The notes: generated by a model from the sequence alone, not told the origin. Shown: positions 51,112 through 60,799, numbered from the stretch's first letter. The stretch: 64,000 bases of DNA from Bordetella genomosp. 4 (GCF_002261185.1 NZ_NEVQ01000022.1:434001-498000), one strand, 5' to 3'. Numbers and translations are program-made.

Positions 51112-52932
51112 TCACTCTTGCGGCGCGTCGCGCGACGAACGCTGACGCGCCGGGCCGCCTGCGGCACTCAAGTTATAAGCAGTATTGACCAAACCGATAT
51201 GCGAAAAACCCTGCGGAAAATTGCCCACCAGGCGCTTGCGCACCACGTCGTATTCTTCGGCCAGCAGTCCCAGATCGTTACGCAGCGACAGCAGATGGTC
51301 AAACAAGCGATGTGCGTCATCCAGCCGCCCCTGCATGATGTAGGCGTCGGCCAGCCAGAAGCTGCATACCAGGAACACGCCTTCGTCGCCTGGCAGGCCA
51401 TCGTCGCTGTGCTCGGTCGAGTAGCGCAGCAGCAGACCGTCGCGTAGCAACTCGCGCTCGATCGCCTGCACAGTACCCGCCACGCGTGGATCGTCTGCCG
51501 GTAGAAAACCGACCTGCGGAATCAACAGCAAGCTGGCGTCCAGCGCCGTGCCGCCGTAGTACTGCACAAAGGTGTTGCGCCGCGCGTCGTAGCCATGCGT
51601 GCATATATCATCGCGGATCTCGGCGGCCAAGGCACGCCAGCGGTCCACCGGACCTTGCAGGCCGAAGCGTTCGCAAGACTTCACAGTGCGATCCAACGCC
51701 ACCCAGCACATCAGTCGCGAATGGGTGAATGCCCGCGGTGGCCCGCGTACTTCCCATATCCCATGATCGGGCTGTCGCCATAGATCTTCGAGCGGCTTGA
51801 GCAGCACCTTCTGCATACGCCAAGCCTCGGCCAGCGGCGCCAGCTCGGCCACTCGCCCGGCGTGCAGTGTCTCGATCAGTTCGCCATACACATCCAACTG
51901 CATTTGCCCAGCCGCGCCATTGCCCAGGCGTACCGGCGTACTGCCCTCATAGCCAGGCAGCCAGGGGATATCGTGCTCGGGCAGCCAGCGTTCTCCAGCG
52001 AGCCCATACATGATCTGTAGTTGATTGGGGTGGCCGGCCGCCGCACGCAGCAACCATTGCCGCCAGGCCTCGGCTTCCTCCCGATAGCCGGCATTCAGCA
52101 GGGCATACAGAGTCAGGGCCGAATCGCGCAGCCAGCAATGGCGGTAGTCCCAGTTGCGGCTGCCGCCCAGTTGTTCGGGCAGCGAAGTCGTGGGCGCAGC
52201 CACGATGCCGCCGGTCGGCTGAAAAGTCAGCAGCTTCAGCGTGATCAGCGATCGCACCACCGCGTCACGCCGCGCACCTGGGCCGTTATCCCAATGGCAT
52301 CGCTTGGCCCATTCGTGCCACCACGCGATGGTGCGATCCATGCTTTCCATGCGATCGGGCACAAAATGCGGGGTCTTGTGCGAGCGATGATACGACAGGG
52401 TAAATGGCACGGTCTCGCCTTCCCGCACGGTGAAGCAAGCCACGCTTTTCATGTCGCGGCCTTCCATTGGCACCGGCGTATGCAGCTCGACAGCATCGGG
52501 CCCGGCGATGGCACTCAAGCCGTAGTCGCGCCGCCGCACCCACGGAACCGCCTGCCCATAGTTGAAGCGCAGCGTCAATTCCATGTTCATGTCGACCTGG
52601 CCCGACTCGCCTCGCACAATGCGCACTACATCTACCCGTTCTTCTTCATCACTCAGGGGCATGAAATCGTACACATGCACGACGCCGGAGGACGTCTCAT
52701 GGCGGGTTTCCAGCACGGCGGTGTCTGGCAAATAGCGACGCGTGGTGGTGTATCCCGATTGGCTAGGCGCCACCAGCCAGCGACCGTGGCTCTCGTCACC
52801 CAGCAAGGCGGCAAAGCATGCCGGCGAATCGAAATGCGGCAAGCAGAGCCAGTCGATGGAACCGTCACGCGCCACCAGCGCCGCGGACAGCATGTTGCCG
52901 ATCAGGCCATAGTCTTCAATGGGCTTTGACAT
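51112..52932 (-). CDS. Glycoside hydrolase family 15 protein (glucoamylase/trehalase-like)
   Basis: A 606-residue cytoplasmic GH15 enzyme. An N-terminal trehalase-like/beta-sandwich domain (IEDYGLIGNMLSAALVARDG, SIDWLCLPHFDSPACFAALL) is followed by an (alpha/alpha)6 barrel with RNWDYRHCWLRDSALTLYAL, and catalytic acids expected near EEAEAWRQWL and in the late TEHSDDGLPGDEGVFLVCSF. Bacterial members act on alpha-glucans or trehalose. ATG 52932 is chosen; it follows the SDR stop by four bases, and the upstream GTG at 52947 would overlap the SDR gene. Cotranscribed with the SDR, so released glucose may be oxidised by its partner. Confidence 0.88.
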   Translation of the reverse strand: MSKPIEDYGLIGNMLSAALVARDGSIDWLCLPHFDSPACFAALLGDESHGRWLVAPSQSGYTTTRRYLPDTAVLETRHETSSGVVHVYDFMPLSDEEERVDVVRIVRGESGQVDMNMELTLRFNYGQAVPWVRRRDYGLSAIAGPDAVELHTPVPMEGRDMKSVACFTVREGETVPFTLSYHRSHKTPHFVPDRMESMDRTIAWWHEWAKRCHWDNGPGARRDAVVRSLITLKLLTFQPTGGIVAAPTTSLPEQLGGSRNWDYRHCWLRDSALTLYALLNAGYREEAEAWRQWLLRAAAGHPNQLQIMYGLAGERWLPEHDIPWLPGYEGSTPVRLGNGAAGQMQLDVYGELIETLHAGRVAELAPLAEAWRMQKVLLKPLEDLWRQPDHGIWEVRGPPRAFTHSRLMCWVALDRTVKSCERFGLQGPVDRWRALAAEIRDDICTHGYDARRNTFVQYYGGTALDASLLLIPQVGFLPADDPRVAGTVQAIERELLRDGLLLRYSTEHSDDGLPGDEGVFLVCSFWLADAYIMQGRLDDAHRLFDHLLSLRNDLGLLAEEYDVVRKRLVGNFPQGFSHIGLVNTAYNLSAAGGPARQRSSRDAPQE

Positions 52933-52936
52933 GAAC

Positions 52937-53755
52937 TCACCCCGCACCGCGAAACGCGGGATATAACGTCATACCGCCGTCGACGAACAGCGTGGAGCCG
53001 GTGACGTAGTCGGAATCGTCGCTGGCCAACCAGGCGACGGCGCGCGCCACGTCCTCCGGTTCGCCTATACGCCCGTATGGAATCAGCTTGAGCAGCGACG
53101 CCAGGCTTTCCGGTGTGTTCCACGCTGGCGCGTTGATGGGCGTGCGTATCGCGCCGGGCGCTACGGCATTGACGCGAATTTTCATCGGAGCGAGCTCTTG
53201 CGCCAATGATTGCATCAACAGCGACACGCCTCCTTTGGACGCGGCATAGTTGGCCTGAAATGCCCACGGGATGACCTCATGGACCGAACTGATGAAAATA
53301 ATCTTGCCGACGGCGATGTTGTTCGACGATGGGGATTCGCGATTCAGGAAGGCCCGGGCCGCGGCGCGGGCACACAAGAATTGACCGGTCAGGTTGATGT
53401 CGATGACCTTCTGCCACTGAGCCAGCGTCATGTCCTGGATGGCTGCCGGCTGTTCGATGCCGGCGTTGTTGACCAGAATGTCGACGCCTTGGTAGTGATC
53501 CACAGCGACCTGGAACAAATGCTCGACGTCGTCTTCGCGACTGATGTCGGCGGCAGCTGGCACGGCTTGGCCGCCCGCACGGGCAATTTCCTGCACGACC
53601 TCGACGCCGCGCCGCTCGGAGTCTTCGTTGGGACGATGGTTGACGACTACGCGCGCGCCTGCTGCCGCCAATTCCAGGGCGACGCCACGCCCGATCCCTG
53701 AGTTGGCGCCAGTGACAATAGCCACGCGCCCGGACAGATCTACCGCATGCCGCAT
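52937..53755 (-). CDS. SDR family oxidoreductase, glucose 1-dehydrogenase-like
   Basis: A 272-residue classical SDR: TGANSGIGRG (Rossmann), VVVNHRP, NNAG, IIFISSVHEVIPW with the catalytic Ser, YAASK as YxxxK and PGAIRTPINAPAW. Overall it resembles Bacillus-type glucose 1-dehydrogenases. ATG 53755 is chosen, behind AAGGAGAG. The GH15 gene follows immediately; this pairing of dehydrogenase and glucoamylase-like hydrolase suggests a common sugar pathway. Confidence 0.87.
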   Translation of the reverse strand: MRHAVDLSGRVAIVTGANSGIGRGVALELAAAGARVVVNHRPNEDSERRGVEVVQEIARAGGQAVPAAADISREDDVEHLFQVAVDHYQGVDILVNNAGIEQPAAIQDMTLAQWQKVIDINLTGQFLCARAAARAFLNRESPSSNNIAVGKIIFISSVHEVIPWAFQANYAASKGGVSLLMQSLAQELAPMKIRVNAVAPGAIRTPINAPAWNTPESLASLLKLIPYGRIGEPEDVARAVAWLASDDSDYVTGSTLFVDGGMTLYPAFRGAG

Positions 53756-54021
53756 AGTGCTCTCCTTGCGGCGGACGGTTCCGGTATTGCTGCTGTTGTG
53801 GATCCGCAGTTGCCGCTCTCGATAGCCAGGGGTCAGCTTAGTCCTTGATGAGCACGGGTTCAACCCCGGCGCTGGGCGAACCGCTCGAGCAGATTGCTTT
53901 AGCTGTGGTTCACCGACCCAAAGCGGATGCGCAGCCCGTGCGTCAAACTGTTGGAGCCTGGCCCCGCCCAGTCAGTCGTGCAACAATTGCCTCGGGCTCC
54001 CTTTCTACCGCGAGGCCCCGC

Positions 54022-54669
54022 ATGCCCTTCAGTGCCGATGACCTGAACCTAATCTCACAACAGACGCTGCGCCATTACGAAGATCGCGCCGAAGAATTCC
54101 GCGCCGGTACGCTTGATCACGACGTCAGCCAAAACATCGCTGCATTGCTGGACAATATTCAGGGCCCGCCACCGTATCGCATCCTGGATTTCGGCTGTGG
54201 ACCGGGACGGGACCTCCGCGTTTTCGCGGCGCGCGGTCATCATGCCATCGGACTGGAAGGCGCAAGCCGGTTCGTAGAGATGGCGCGCGAGTCATCAGGC
54301 TGCGAGGTATGGCATCAAGATTTTCTAGCGCTCAATCTGCCGACCGCCTACTTCGATGGCATCTACGCCAATGCATCGCTGTTTCATGTTCCCACCCAGG
54401 AGCTCCCGCGCGTGCTCGCCAATCTACCTGCCGCACTGAAAATTGGCGGCGTCCTGTTTGCATCCAATCCCCGAGGCGCCAATGAGGAAGGCTGGAATCG
54501 CGGCCGCTACGGTGCATATCATGACATCGACAGTTGGCGCCGCTATGTGGAAAACGCCGGCTTCACTGAAATCACGCACTACTACCGTCCCGCCGGTTTA
54601 CCCCGGGACCAGCAACCATGGTTGGCCAGCGCGTGGCGCGCCACGCTTTCGGCCGGGAGCGCGCCGTAA
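54022..54669 (+). CDS. SAM-dependent class I methyltransferase
   Basis: A 215-residue methyltransferase: motif I ILDFGCGPGRDLRVFAARGH, acidic residue at the end of strand 2 (GLEGASRF), motif IV FDGIYANASLFHVP. It resembles the UbiE/Tam-like group acting on small molecules; substrate unknown. ATG 54022 is taken as start, as earlier codons are low-quality. It points at the convergent glycosyltransferase gene. Confidence 0.82.
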   Translation: MPFSADDLNLISQQTLRHYEDRAEEFRAGTLDHDVSQNIAALLDNIQGPPPYRILDFGCGPGRDLRVFAARGHHAIGLEGASRFVEMARESSGCEVWHQDFLALNLPTAYFDGIYANASLFHVPTQELPRVLANLPAALKIGGVLFASNPRGANEEGWNRGRYGAYHDIDSWRRYVENAGFTEITHYYRPAGLPRDQQPWLASAWRATLSAGSAP

Positions 54670-54698
54670 ATTTCTGCTGTCACCATTTGACCCAGAAA

Positions 54699-55934
54699 CT
54701 AATTTCCCCGCGCCCCATCGGATCCAAGAGCAAGGAATCCCTCGACCATCCGTACGCCCACCGCCAATCCGTCTTCGCGAGCCATAGCCCGCCCCACAAC
54801 GCCGGCACGATCAACAACGGCGGGCTGCTCCACAAATGAAATAGCATCGGCAAGAGCCGCAGCATTCAAGCGAGCAGTCGACACCGCAGGCGCCGCTACT
54901 CCCAGCCCATACAGCCGATCCGCCCAAAAAAACTGATCTCCTGCAAAGGGCATGACAATAGACGGCTTGCCTGCCCTCGCAGCTGAATGCGATGTCCCCG
55001 AACCACCATGGTGTATCACGGCAGCCATTCTGGGGAATAGCCAGTCATGCGGCATGGCATCAATGCGCAGAATATTTTCCGGAAGCGTCATCGATCCGAT
55101 GTCACTCCACCCCGGCCAAACCACGGCACGACGGCCGTTCAATGCTTTGATGACAGTTTCAAGCATCTTCGGCAGATCGATGCCAGTCATGCTGCCGAAA
55201 CCCACATAGACAGGCGCCGGACCGTTGGCGAGAAACTGCGTCAACTCGGCTGGTGGAATGAAGTCTGTACCGTGCGACGGCACCCATTGACCACACATTA
55301 CGGCGTTGTCCGGCCAGTCTTTAGGCTGTGGCAATAGCGTGGGTGAAATGCCGTACAGCATCGGATGTTCCGTCCAAAGCTTTGCCTTGGGCGGCAGCCC
55401 GAGCACATCGGCTCTGGCACGATTGAGTGCTTTCCTGAGGCCCAACCACAGCAGTTGGTTCGTCAGGACAAGGCTAGCTCGGTTCAATCGTTCGGGAACC
55501 CACGCGGACGGTAAAAAAGGGGAAGGAAATTCTCTCGATGGCGTCAGCGGGATCATCCCCGCGCCGATCGCCGGAACTCCTAAACGTTCTGCAACGGAGA
55601 GCCCAACAAAGCCAGTCAGCCCCGACACCACGATGGCATCGCAGCCCTGCGCAGCCTCGAACGTCTGTGCCATCCACGCCCCAGCGTTCGCATTGGTCAA
55701 CTCTACGAGCGCCTTGGCTGTGCCTCGTGCGCCCGACTGGCTCCATCGGGTAAACAGCGCTCGAATATCGCCTGCCAAAGGCGCCGCCGGCACCGCGAGC
55801 CGATGCGCCAAATCCAGTGATCGCGCCTCTCCCAGCAAGGAAACCTCGTGCCCGGATTGCATCAAGGCGTGGCTCAACGCAATCAACGGACGCGTATCCC
55901 CGTCGGTGCCGTATGTCAGGACGACTATTTTCAT
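54699..55934 (-). CDS. UGT-like (GT1 family) glycosyltransferase
   Basis: A 411-residue GT-B glycosyltransferase of the sterol/macrolide UGT kind. N-terminal LTYGTDGDTRPLIALSHAL (acceptor His replaced by Asp), and the donor-sugar motif HHGGSGTSHSAARAGKPSIV then MPFAGDQFFWADRL. Such enzymes glycosylate hydrophobic acceptors, including drugs. Divergent from a TetR gene, with a near-perfect palindrome between them, so repression by TetR and induction by a substrate is likely. Confidence 0.88.
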   Translation of the reverse strand: MKIVVLTYGTDGDTRPLIALSHALMQSGHEVSLLGEARSLDLAHRLAVPAAPLAGDIRALFTRWSQSGARGTAKALVELTNANAGAWMAQTFEAAQGCDAIVVSGLTGFVGLSVAERLGVPAIGAGMIPLTPSREFPSPFLPSAWVPERLNRASLVLTNQLLWLGLRKALNRARADVLGLPPKAKLWTEHPMLYGISPTLLPQPKDWPDNAVMCGQWVPSHGTDFIPPAELTQFLANGPAPVYVGFGSMTGIDLPKMLETVIKALNGRRAVVWPGWSDIGSMTLPENILRIDAMPHDWLFPRMAAVIHHGGSGTSHSAARAGKPSIVMPFAGDQFFWADRLYGLGVAAPAVSTARLNAAALADAISFVEQPAVVDRAGVVGRAMAREDGLAVGVRMVEGFLALGSDGARGN

Positions 55935-55948
55935 GGGCTTTCAACGTT

Positions 55949-55969
55949 AAAGTAAACGACGTATACTTT
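55949..55969. promoter_or_regulatory. Near-perfect 21-bp palindrome, TetR operator candidate
   Basis: Half-sites AAAGTAAACG (55949-55958) and CGTATACTTT (55960-55969) match at 9 of 10 positions around a central A. The site lies in the 73-bp gap between the divergent glycosyltransferase and TetR genes, 15 bases from the glycosyltransferase start. Confidence 0.7.
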
Positions 55970-56007
55970 TAGCATATCATTTTTCACTCGCCGCAACATC
56001 ATTACGC

Positions 56008-56598
56008 ATGCCACGCAAGCTCATACGCCCCGACCGCCGCGCAGAGATTCCCGCGCACATCCAGCGTGTTGCTCAGCAACTGTTCCAATCGCATGGCTAT
56101 GTGCACGTGACGATGGAGCAGATCGCCGGCGAGGCTGCCGTATCCAAACGCACTTTGTACAAATACTTTCCTGTAAAGGAGACGTTGCTGGAGCGTGTGC
56201 TGGAGGACGAGTTGGCAAATGATCTGGCACAGCGGAATTTCCGCATTGATAGCCAAGCCGGCTTCCGCGGTAGTATGTTGCGCTTGCTGCACCTGTCTGC
56301 GCAATGGTGCGAGCAGCACACGGATTACTTGCTGCCTTACATCCGGCACAAGTTTGCGACTTTCGATCCGAGCGCGGCGGCGGACAAGGACACAGGCATC
56401 TTGCCCGTCTGGCAGATGCTGATCGCCGCAGCGCAGGAGCGCGGAGAGCTACGCACTGATCGTCCAGCAGAGCAGCTTGGGACTTATTTCCACTATTTGT
56501 ATCTGGGTGCCCTGATGCGTTGGCTCATGGAGCCTCGTCTTGATCTACGGCAAGAATTCGATATGGTAGTTGCGCTATTCGTAGACGGAGCGGGATGA
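56008..56598 (+). CDS. TetR-family regulator
   Basis: A 196-residue TetR protein: helix-turn-helix VTMEQIAGEAAVSKRTLYKY with FPVKETLLERVL, and a helical ligand domain. Probably controls the divergent glycosyltransferase gene and itself through the palindrome at 55949-55969. Ligand unknown; a hydrophobic toxin is likely. Confidence 0.9.
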   Translation: MPRKLIRPDRRAEIPAHIQRVAQQLFQSHGYVHVTMEQIAGEAAVSKRTLYKYFPVKETLLERVLEDELANDLAQRNFRIDSQAGFRGSMLRLLHLSAQWCEQHTDYLLPYIRHKFATFDPSAAADKDTGILPVWQMLIAAAQERGELRTDRPAEQLGTYFHYLYLGALMRWLMEPRLDLRQEFDMVVALFVDGAG

Positions 56599-56691
56599 GC
56601 GTATTCATAAAACGAACGTCCGTTGACCGCGGCGCGCAGCTCGCCGATCGGAGCCGCTAACGCCTCGTCCAATCTTTCAAAGGAAGCAAAC

Positions 56692-57423
56692 ATGGCACAG
56701 AACATATACGACGATCCGCGGTTCTTCGCCAAATACAGTCAACTGCCCAGACAGGTCCACGGGTTGGAGGGTGCTCCCGAATGGGGCGCTATCAAAGCAA
56801 TGCTGCCATCGCTGCAGGGCAAGCGTGTCGCTGATCTCGGCTGCGGGTTTGGGTGGGCGTCCCGTTGGATGCGCGAGAATGGAGCTACCTCGGTAGTCGG
56901 ATATGACCTATCGGAGAATATGATCAATCGCGCCCGCGCGGATACACGCGATGATGCAATCGAATATCGTATTGCCGACCTCAACACACTCGAACTGCCG
57001 GCTCGCAGCTTCGAACTGGTCTACAGCGCCCTCACCTTTCATTATGTCGAAGACTTTGATCGTCTCGTCGGCACGATGCATCGGGCCTTGGTACCTGGCG
57101 GCGCGTTGGTATTCACCATTGAGCATCCGATCTTCATGGCCGCGTCGCAACCGAACTGGATCGAGGATGGCCGAGGTCGCAAGACATGGCCGGTGAATGG
57201 CTATGCGATTGAAGGCGAGCGTCGCACCAATTGGTTCGCCGATGGGGTCCTGAAATATCACCGGATGCTTGGAACGACGTTGAATACGCTCATCCGGAAT
57301 GGCTTTCAGATCGATCAGGTTGAGGAATTCGCGCCAACGCCGGTTCAGATTCAGGAGAACCCTGGTCTCGCCGAGGAATTAGAGCGTCCTATGATGCTTT
57401 TGATCGCTGCTCACGCAGGCTAA
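56692..57423 (+). CDS. SAM-dependent class I methyltransferase
   Basis: A 243-residue methyltransferase: motif I VADLGCGFGWASRWMRENGA, motif II VVGYDLSENM, motif IV FELVYSALTFHYVEDF. Resembles UbiE/Tam-type small-molecule methyltransferases; close relatives are annotated only generically. ATG 56692 follows AAAGGAAGC. No shared operon with the TetR gene is proven (94 bases between). Confidence 0.85.
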   Translation: MAQNIYDDPRFFAKYSQLPRQVHGLEGAPEWGAIKAMLPSLQGKRVADLGCGFGWASRWMRENGATSVVGYDLSENMINRARADTRDDAIEYRIADLNTLELPARSFELVYSALTFHYVEDFDRLVGTMHRALVPGGALVFTIEHPIFMAASQPNWIEDGRGRKTWPVNGYAIEGERRTNWFADGVLKYHRMLGTTLNTLIRNGFQIDQVEEFAPTPVQIQENPGLAEELERPMMLLIAAHAG

Positions 57424-57503
57424 TTGAGTGACGAGCTCCCATAAGGCCATTCCCGTCGGAGCAACATAACCCGCCATGCTCTCAGTTCTGCTAACCTCAT
57501 GGC

Positions 57504-58079
57504 ATGTCCCAGAGCAAACCCAAACCAATCGCCTTCCGGAACTCTGCAGAATTGAGCGAGTGGTTGATGAGTCATCATCAGCACAGTAGCGAGGTGTGGG
57601 TGCAGATATTCAAGAAAGGATCTGGCAAGCAATCGGTCACCTGGACAGACTGCGTGATCGAAGCCATCCGCTTTGGCTGGATCGACGGGCAAAAGCTGCC
57701 GCTAGATGAGGTTTCGTTTATGCAACGCCTAACGCCTCGAAAGCAGAAGTCAAACTGGTCTGCCAAGAACCGCGAGCATGCAACTCGGCTCATCGAAGAG
57801 GGGCGGATGACGCCTGCGGGCCTCGCCCATGTCGAGGCGGCAAAGGCTGGCGGTCAATGGGATAGCGCCTACGAAGGATCCGCCGCCATGACCATCCCGC
57901 AAGACTTTCTGGATGCTCTGGAGGCAATGCCTGCCGCCCTGGCCTTTTTCCAGACATTGGATCGCAAGAACCTCTATGCGATCTACTATCGGCTTCACAC
58001 GGCTAAGCGTCCCGAAACACGCGCCAGGCGGTTGGCAAAAATCCTTGCCCAGCTTGAGCGCGGCGAGCGGTTCCATTGA
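57504..58079 (+). CDS. YdeI/OmpD-associated family protein
   Basis: A 191-residue protein with the pattern of the YdeI (OmdA) family: FRNSAELSEWLMSHHQHSSE, VIEAIRFGWIDGQKLPLDEV, RLTPRKQKSNWSAKN, and a C-terminal Arg-rich helix. In enterobacteria YdeI is linked to envelope stress and polymyxin tolerance; no such evidence here. Monocistronic by layout. Confidence 0.8.
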   Translation: MSQSKPKPIAFRNSAELSEWLMSHHQHSSEVWVQIFKKGSGKQSVTWTDCVIEAIRFGWIDGQKLPLDEVSFMQRLTPRKQKSNWSAKNREHATRLIEEGRMTPAGLAHVEAAKAGGQWDSAYEGSAAMTIPQDFLDALEAMPAALAFFQTLDRKNLYAIYYRLHTAKRPETRARRLAKILAQLERGERFH

Positions 58080-58130
58080 GGCAGAGACGGTCATGCCCTC
58101 TTACAGCGGCTGCACTACAACATACATCGG

Positions 58131-59192
58131 CTAGCGTTGTTTATCCAGGCTCATTAGGGCGCCAGCTTCCGCAGAATCTCGTGCGGCCTGTTGACTGCGC
58201 CATTGGGTAGCGCTGCAACCGAACGATCGCTGAAACCAACGAGAAAATGAGCTCAGGCTTTCAAAACCGGTTTGGTCGGCGATCATGGCTAGCGAACTGC
58301 CAGTCTCTGCCAACGCACGAGTCGCAATATCCGCTCGCACGCATTGGAGAATCTGCGAAAACGTCACCCCTTCGCTCGACAAATGCCGACTCACCGTTCT
58401 GCGGTCCATATTGAAATGGGCAGCCAAGGATTCCGCATCACACCCTCCCTCATCCAACATCTTTCTCATCTGCCGCTCAACCTTGTTCGAGAAACTGGCC
58501 ACCGAGCGTTTCATGATGGGATTCAGCTGTTGCATGGCGAGGCGTCTCAGAAATGGAGATGACGTCACCGGCGTGCGTTGCAGGATGCTTTCATTAATGA
58601 CCAGCCCCGACAAAACCTGTTTGTACTGCACGGGGCATTTAAAAAAACGCTGAAACGCCCGCATATTGGCCGGCTTGGCAAATGCGAGTGCAATCATGTC
58701 GGGTTGAAAGTCTTCGCCCAGCAACCAACGCACCAGCATCGTCACACCCACTAATGCATACTGGGTACATTGAAAGGACTCCTCTCGTGTGCGTGCCGAT
58801 ATTTCGATCACTACCAGAGGATTCTGAAAACGTTTATCCAACTGAATAAACGTCCCGTCGGCATGCAGCGTCAAATGAGACGTGTAGAAATTGATCGCCT
58901 GCTCGACGGTTTCAGCCTCGCGCATTAGCAGCGTGACCTCACCCAAATTAGGGACGCCGCGCTGAATCGCAGCGCGCGTCGCAAAGTCCGGACAACCGGA
59001 TGCTCGAGCGCACTCGGCCAAGAGTTTCAAGAAAGCGTCGAAGGAGATCTGAGTTTCCAGATCCTCCATACAGGCGATATCCAGGCCCACGCCGGCCAAC
59101 ATTTTCGCAGGATCCAATCCCACCGCGCCGGCGGCATCGGGAAAACCGACCAGCGTGGCGCTGCGGATCGTTCTTCTGTTTCGCGCTTCCAT
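58131..59192 (-). CDS. AraC-family regulator
   Basis: A 353-residue regulator with an N-terminal Arabinose_bd-type ligand domain, like OruR and VirS, and a C-terminal double helix-turn-helix: ESLAAHFNMDRRTVSRHLSS and LAMIADQTGFESLSSFSRWF. Downstream of the MHS transporter on the same strand. The paired direct repeats upstream of the transporter (60763-60799) fit the two-subsite binding of this family, so it is the prime candidate regulator. Confidence 0.88.
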   Translation of the reverse strand: MEARNRRTIRSATLVGFPDAAGAVGLDPAKMLAGVGLDIACMEDLETQISFDAFLKLLAECARASGCPDFATRAAIQRGVPNLGEVTLLMREAETVEQAINFYTSHLTLHADGTFIQLDKRFQNPLVVIEISARTREESFQCTQYALVGVTMLVRWLLGEDFQPDMIALAFAKPANMRAFQRFFKCPVQYKQVLSGLVINESILQRTPVTSSPFLRRLAMQQLNPIMKRSVASFSNKVERQMRKMLDEGGCDAESLAAHFNMDRRTVSRHLSSEGVTFSQILQCVRADIATRALAETGSSLAMIADQTGFESLSSFSRWFQRSFGCSATQWRSQQAARDSAEAGALMSLDKQR

Positions 59193-59290
59193 TGCTTATT
59201 TCCCAACCGACGGGGCCGATGGCAGTAGGAATAATAATAGATCGGCTACTGCGTTCAGCCTGCTCCGCACGGGCACGGCCCGGCTGGCGA

Positions 59291-60625
59291 TCACTTCAGT
59301 TTGGCAAAGGCGGTTTCTCGCGCGAACAGTGTGACTATGCCTGACAGCAATGCACCGCCCATCAGGTAGTAAACGGGTGCAATCGGCGTCTCGAATCTCT
59401 GAATCAACCACACTGCAACGAATGGCGCAAAGCCTCCAAATAATGTCACCGAGACACCGTATCCGATGCTCATCCAAGTCGTGCGATTGCGAGTCGGGAA
59501 CATCTCGACCAACGTCGTAGGCAATCCACCTGCGATGGCCGCAAGGATCACCGAGAATATGCATTGCACCAACAGCAGGTCTTTTAATGTTGCAGGCGTC
59601 AACGACACCAGATGGTTAAAGGCCGGGTAAGAGGCGAGCAATGCAAACACGCAGGAGAACATCAGGACGGTCTTGCGGCCTATCAGATCGGATATCTGGC
59701 CAAACACCGGCGTCAGCACCGCCAGCAACAATAGTCCCACGGTATTGGCCCACAATGCCTCGGATGCCGTCACCTGTAGATTCGATGTCACCCATGTGGG
59801 CATGTAGAACAACAGTATGTAGAAGCTGACATTGGACAGCACCGACATGCCACATGCTCTGACCGCTAGCCTGAATCCCGCGCCATCCTGCAGCATGGGA
59901 ACCGGGCGTGCCTGCAACGCTGCCGCTTGTTCGAAAGCTGGAGTCTCGTCGATGGATCGGCGCATCCACAGTGCAAAGGGTCCGATGACGCAGCCGATGA
60001 TAAAGGGCATGCGCCATCCCCACTGAAGCATTTCCTCGGGCGTTAGCAGTGAATTGAGCACAGCGGCCACACCAGACCCCAACAACAGGCCGCCAACGAC
60101 GCCGACCATGTGCAGGCTGCCGTACAGGCCGCGACGTCGTTCGGGTGCCCATTCGACAATGAAGCTGATCGCCCCACTCCATTCACCACCTGCCGAGAAC
60201 CCCTGCAGCAGACGCGCCAAAACCAGCAATGCTGGCGCGATGATGCCCGCACTGGCGTATGTAGGCAGTATCGCCAACAGCAGCGTGCCGGCAGCCATCA
60301 TATAGACCGTCAGTAGCAACGCAGCCTTGCGGCCTCGGGTATCGCCGATGCGGCCAATGATGATACTGCCCAGAGGGCGGGCCACAAACCCGACGCCGAA
60401 TACGGCAAATGATGCCAACAAGGCCGTCGCAGAGTCGCTGGAAGGGAAGAAGTTCTTTGCAATCAGACCGGCAACGAACGCATAGACTGCGAAGTCGTAC
60501 CACTCCAATATATTGCCCATTACTGGCGCCAGAATCGTGCGCACGCTCGCTATGCTGCGCCTAGTCGTCGCGTCAGACGTCCCGGGGTGAGCGGCAGCAT
60601 TGACCGCGGGTGTTTGTGTAGACAT
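59291..60625 (-). CDS. MFS metabolite:H+ symporter (MHS type)
   Basis: A 444-residue transporter with 12 membrane segments of the MHS family: LEWYDFAVYAFVAGLIAKNF, GIGR-type loop GRIGDTRGRKAALL, then QGFSAGGEWSGA. Family substrates are small acids or amines such as citrate, ketoglutarate, shikimate and proline/betaine. Downstream of the deacetylase and M81 peptidase genes in the same direction, so uptake of the compound they degrade is a good guess. A GAGGGCGAA precedes the ATG. Confidence 0.9.
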   Translation of the reverse strand: MSTQTPAVNAAAHPGTSDATTRRSIASVRTILAPVMGNILEWYDFAVYAFVAGLIAKNFFPSSDSATALLASFAVFGVGFVARPLGSIIIGRIGDTRGRKAALLLTVYMMAAGTLLLAILPTYASAGIIAPALLVLARLLQGFSAGGEWSGAISFIVEWAPERRRGLYGSLHMVGVVGGLLLGSGVAAVLNSLLTPEEMLQWGWRMPFIIGCVIGPFALWMRRSIDETPAFEQAAALQARPVPMLQDGAGFRLAVRACGMSVLSNVSFYILLFYMPTWVTSNLQVTASEALWANTVGLLLLAVLTPVFGQISDLIGRKTVLMFSCVFALLASYPAFNHLVSLTPATLKDLLLVQCIFSVILAAIAGGLPTTLVEMFPTRNRTTWMSIGYGVSVTLFGGFAPFVAVWLIQRFETPIAPVYYLMGGALLSGIVTLFARETAFAKLK

Positions 60626-60762
60626 TTCGCCCTCGAAAGGTTGGTTAGGACCAGCGTTCTTGTTTCTTTTGAGGGCACTGCCATCTTCCGATTTGTGCTT
60701 CTTAACTGCCGGGATGGTGGGTCGCCCTTAGGTGTCATAGTGATCCAGCTGCTGAAGCTGAC

Positions 60763-60799
60763 TTGTCCGAATGGGACATGCATTTGTCAAATTGGGACA
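60763..60799. promoter_or_regulatory. Paired direct repeats with 21-bp period, AraC operator candidate
   Basis: TTGTCCGAATGGGACA (60763-60778) and TTGTCAAATTGGGACA (60784-60799) match at 13 of 16 bases, spaced 21 bp (two turns) apart. About 140-175 bases upstream of the transporter start and between it and the M81 gene. AraC monomers bind such tandem sites. Confidence 0.65.

Noticed and set aside
53856-53875. GGGTTCAACCCC near 53863 looks like a tRNA T-arm
   Set aside because: The loop is only six bases when the stem is formed, there is no CCA end, anticodon arm or acceptor partner nearby.
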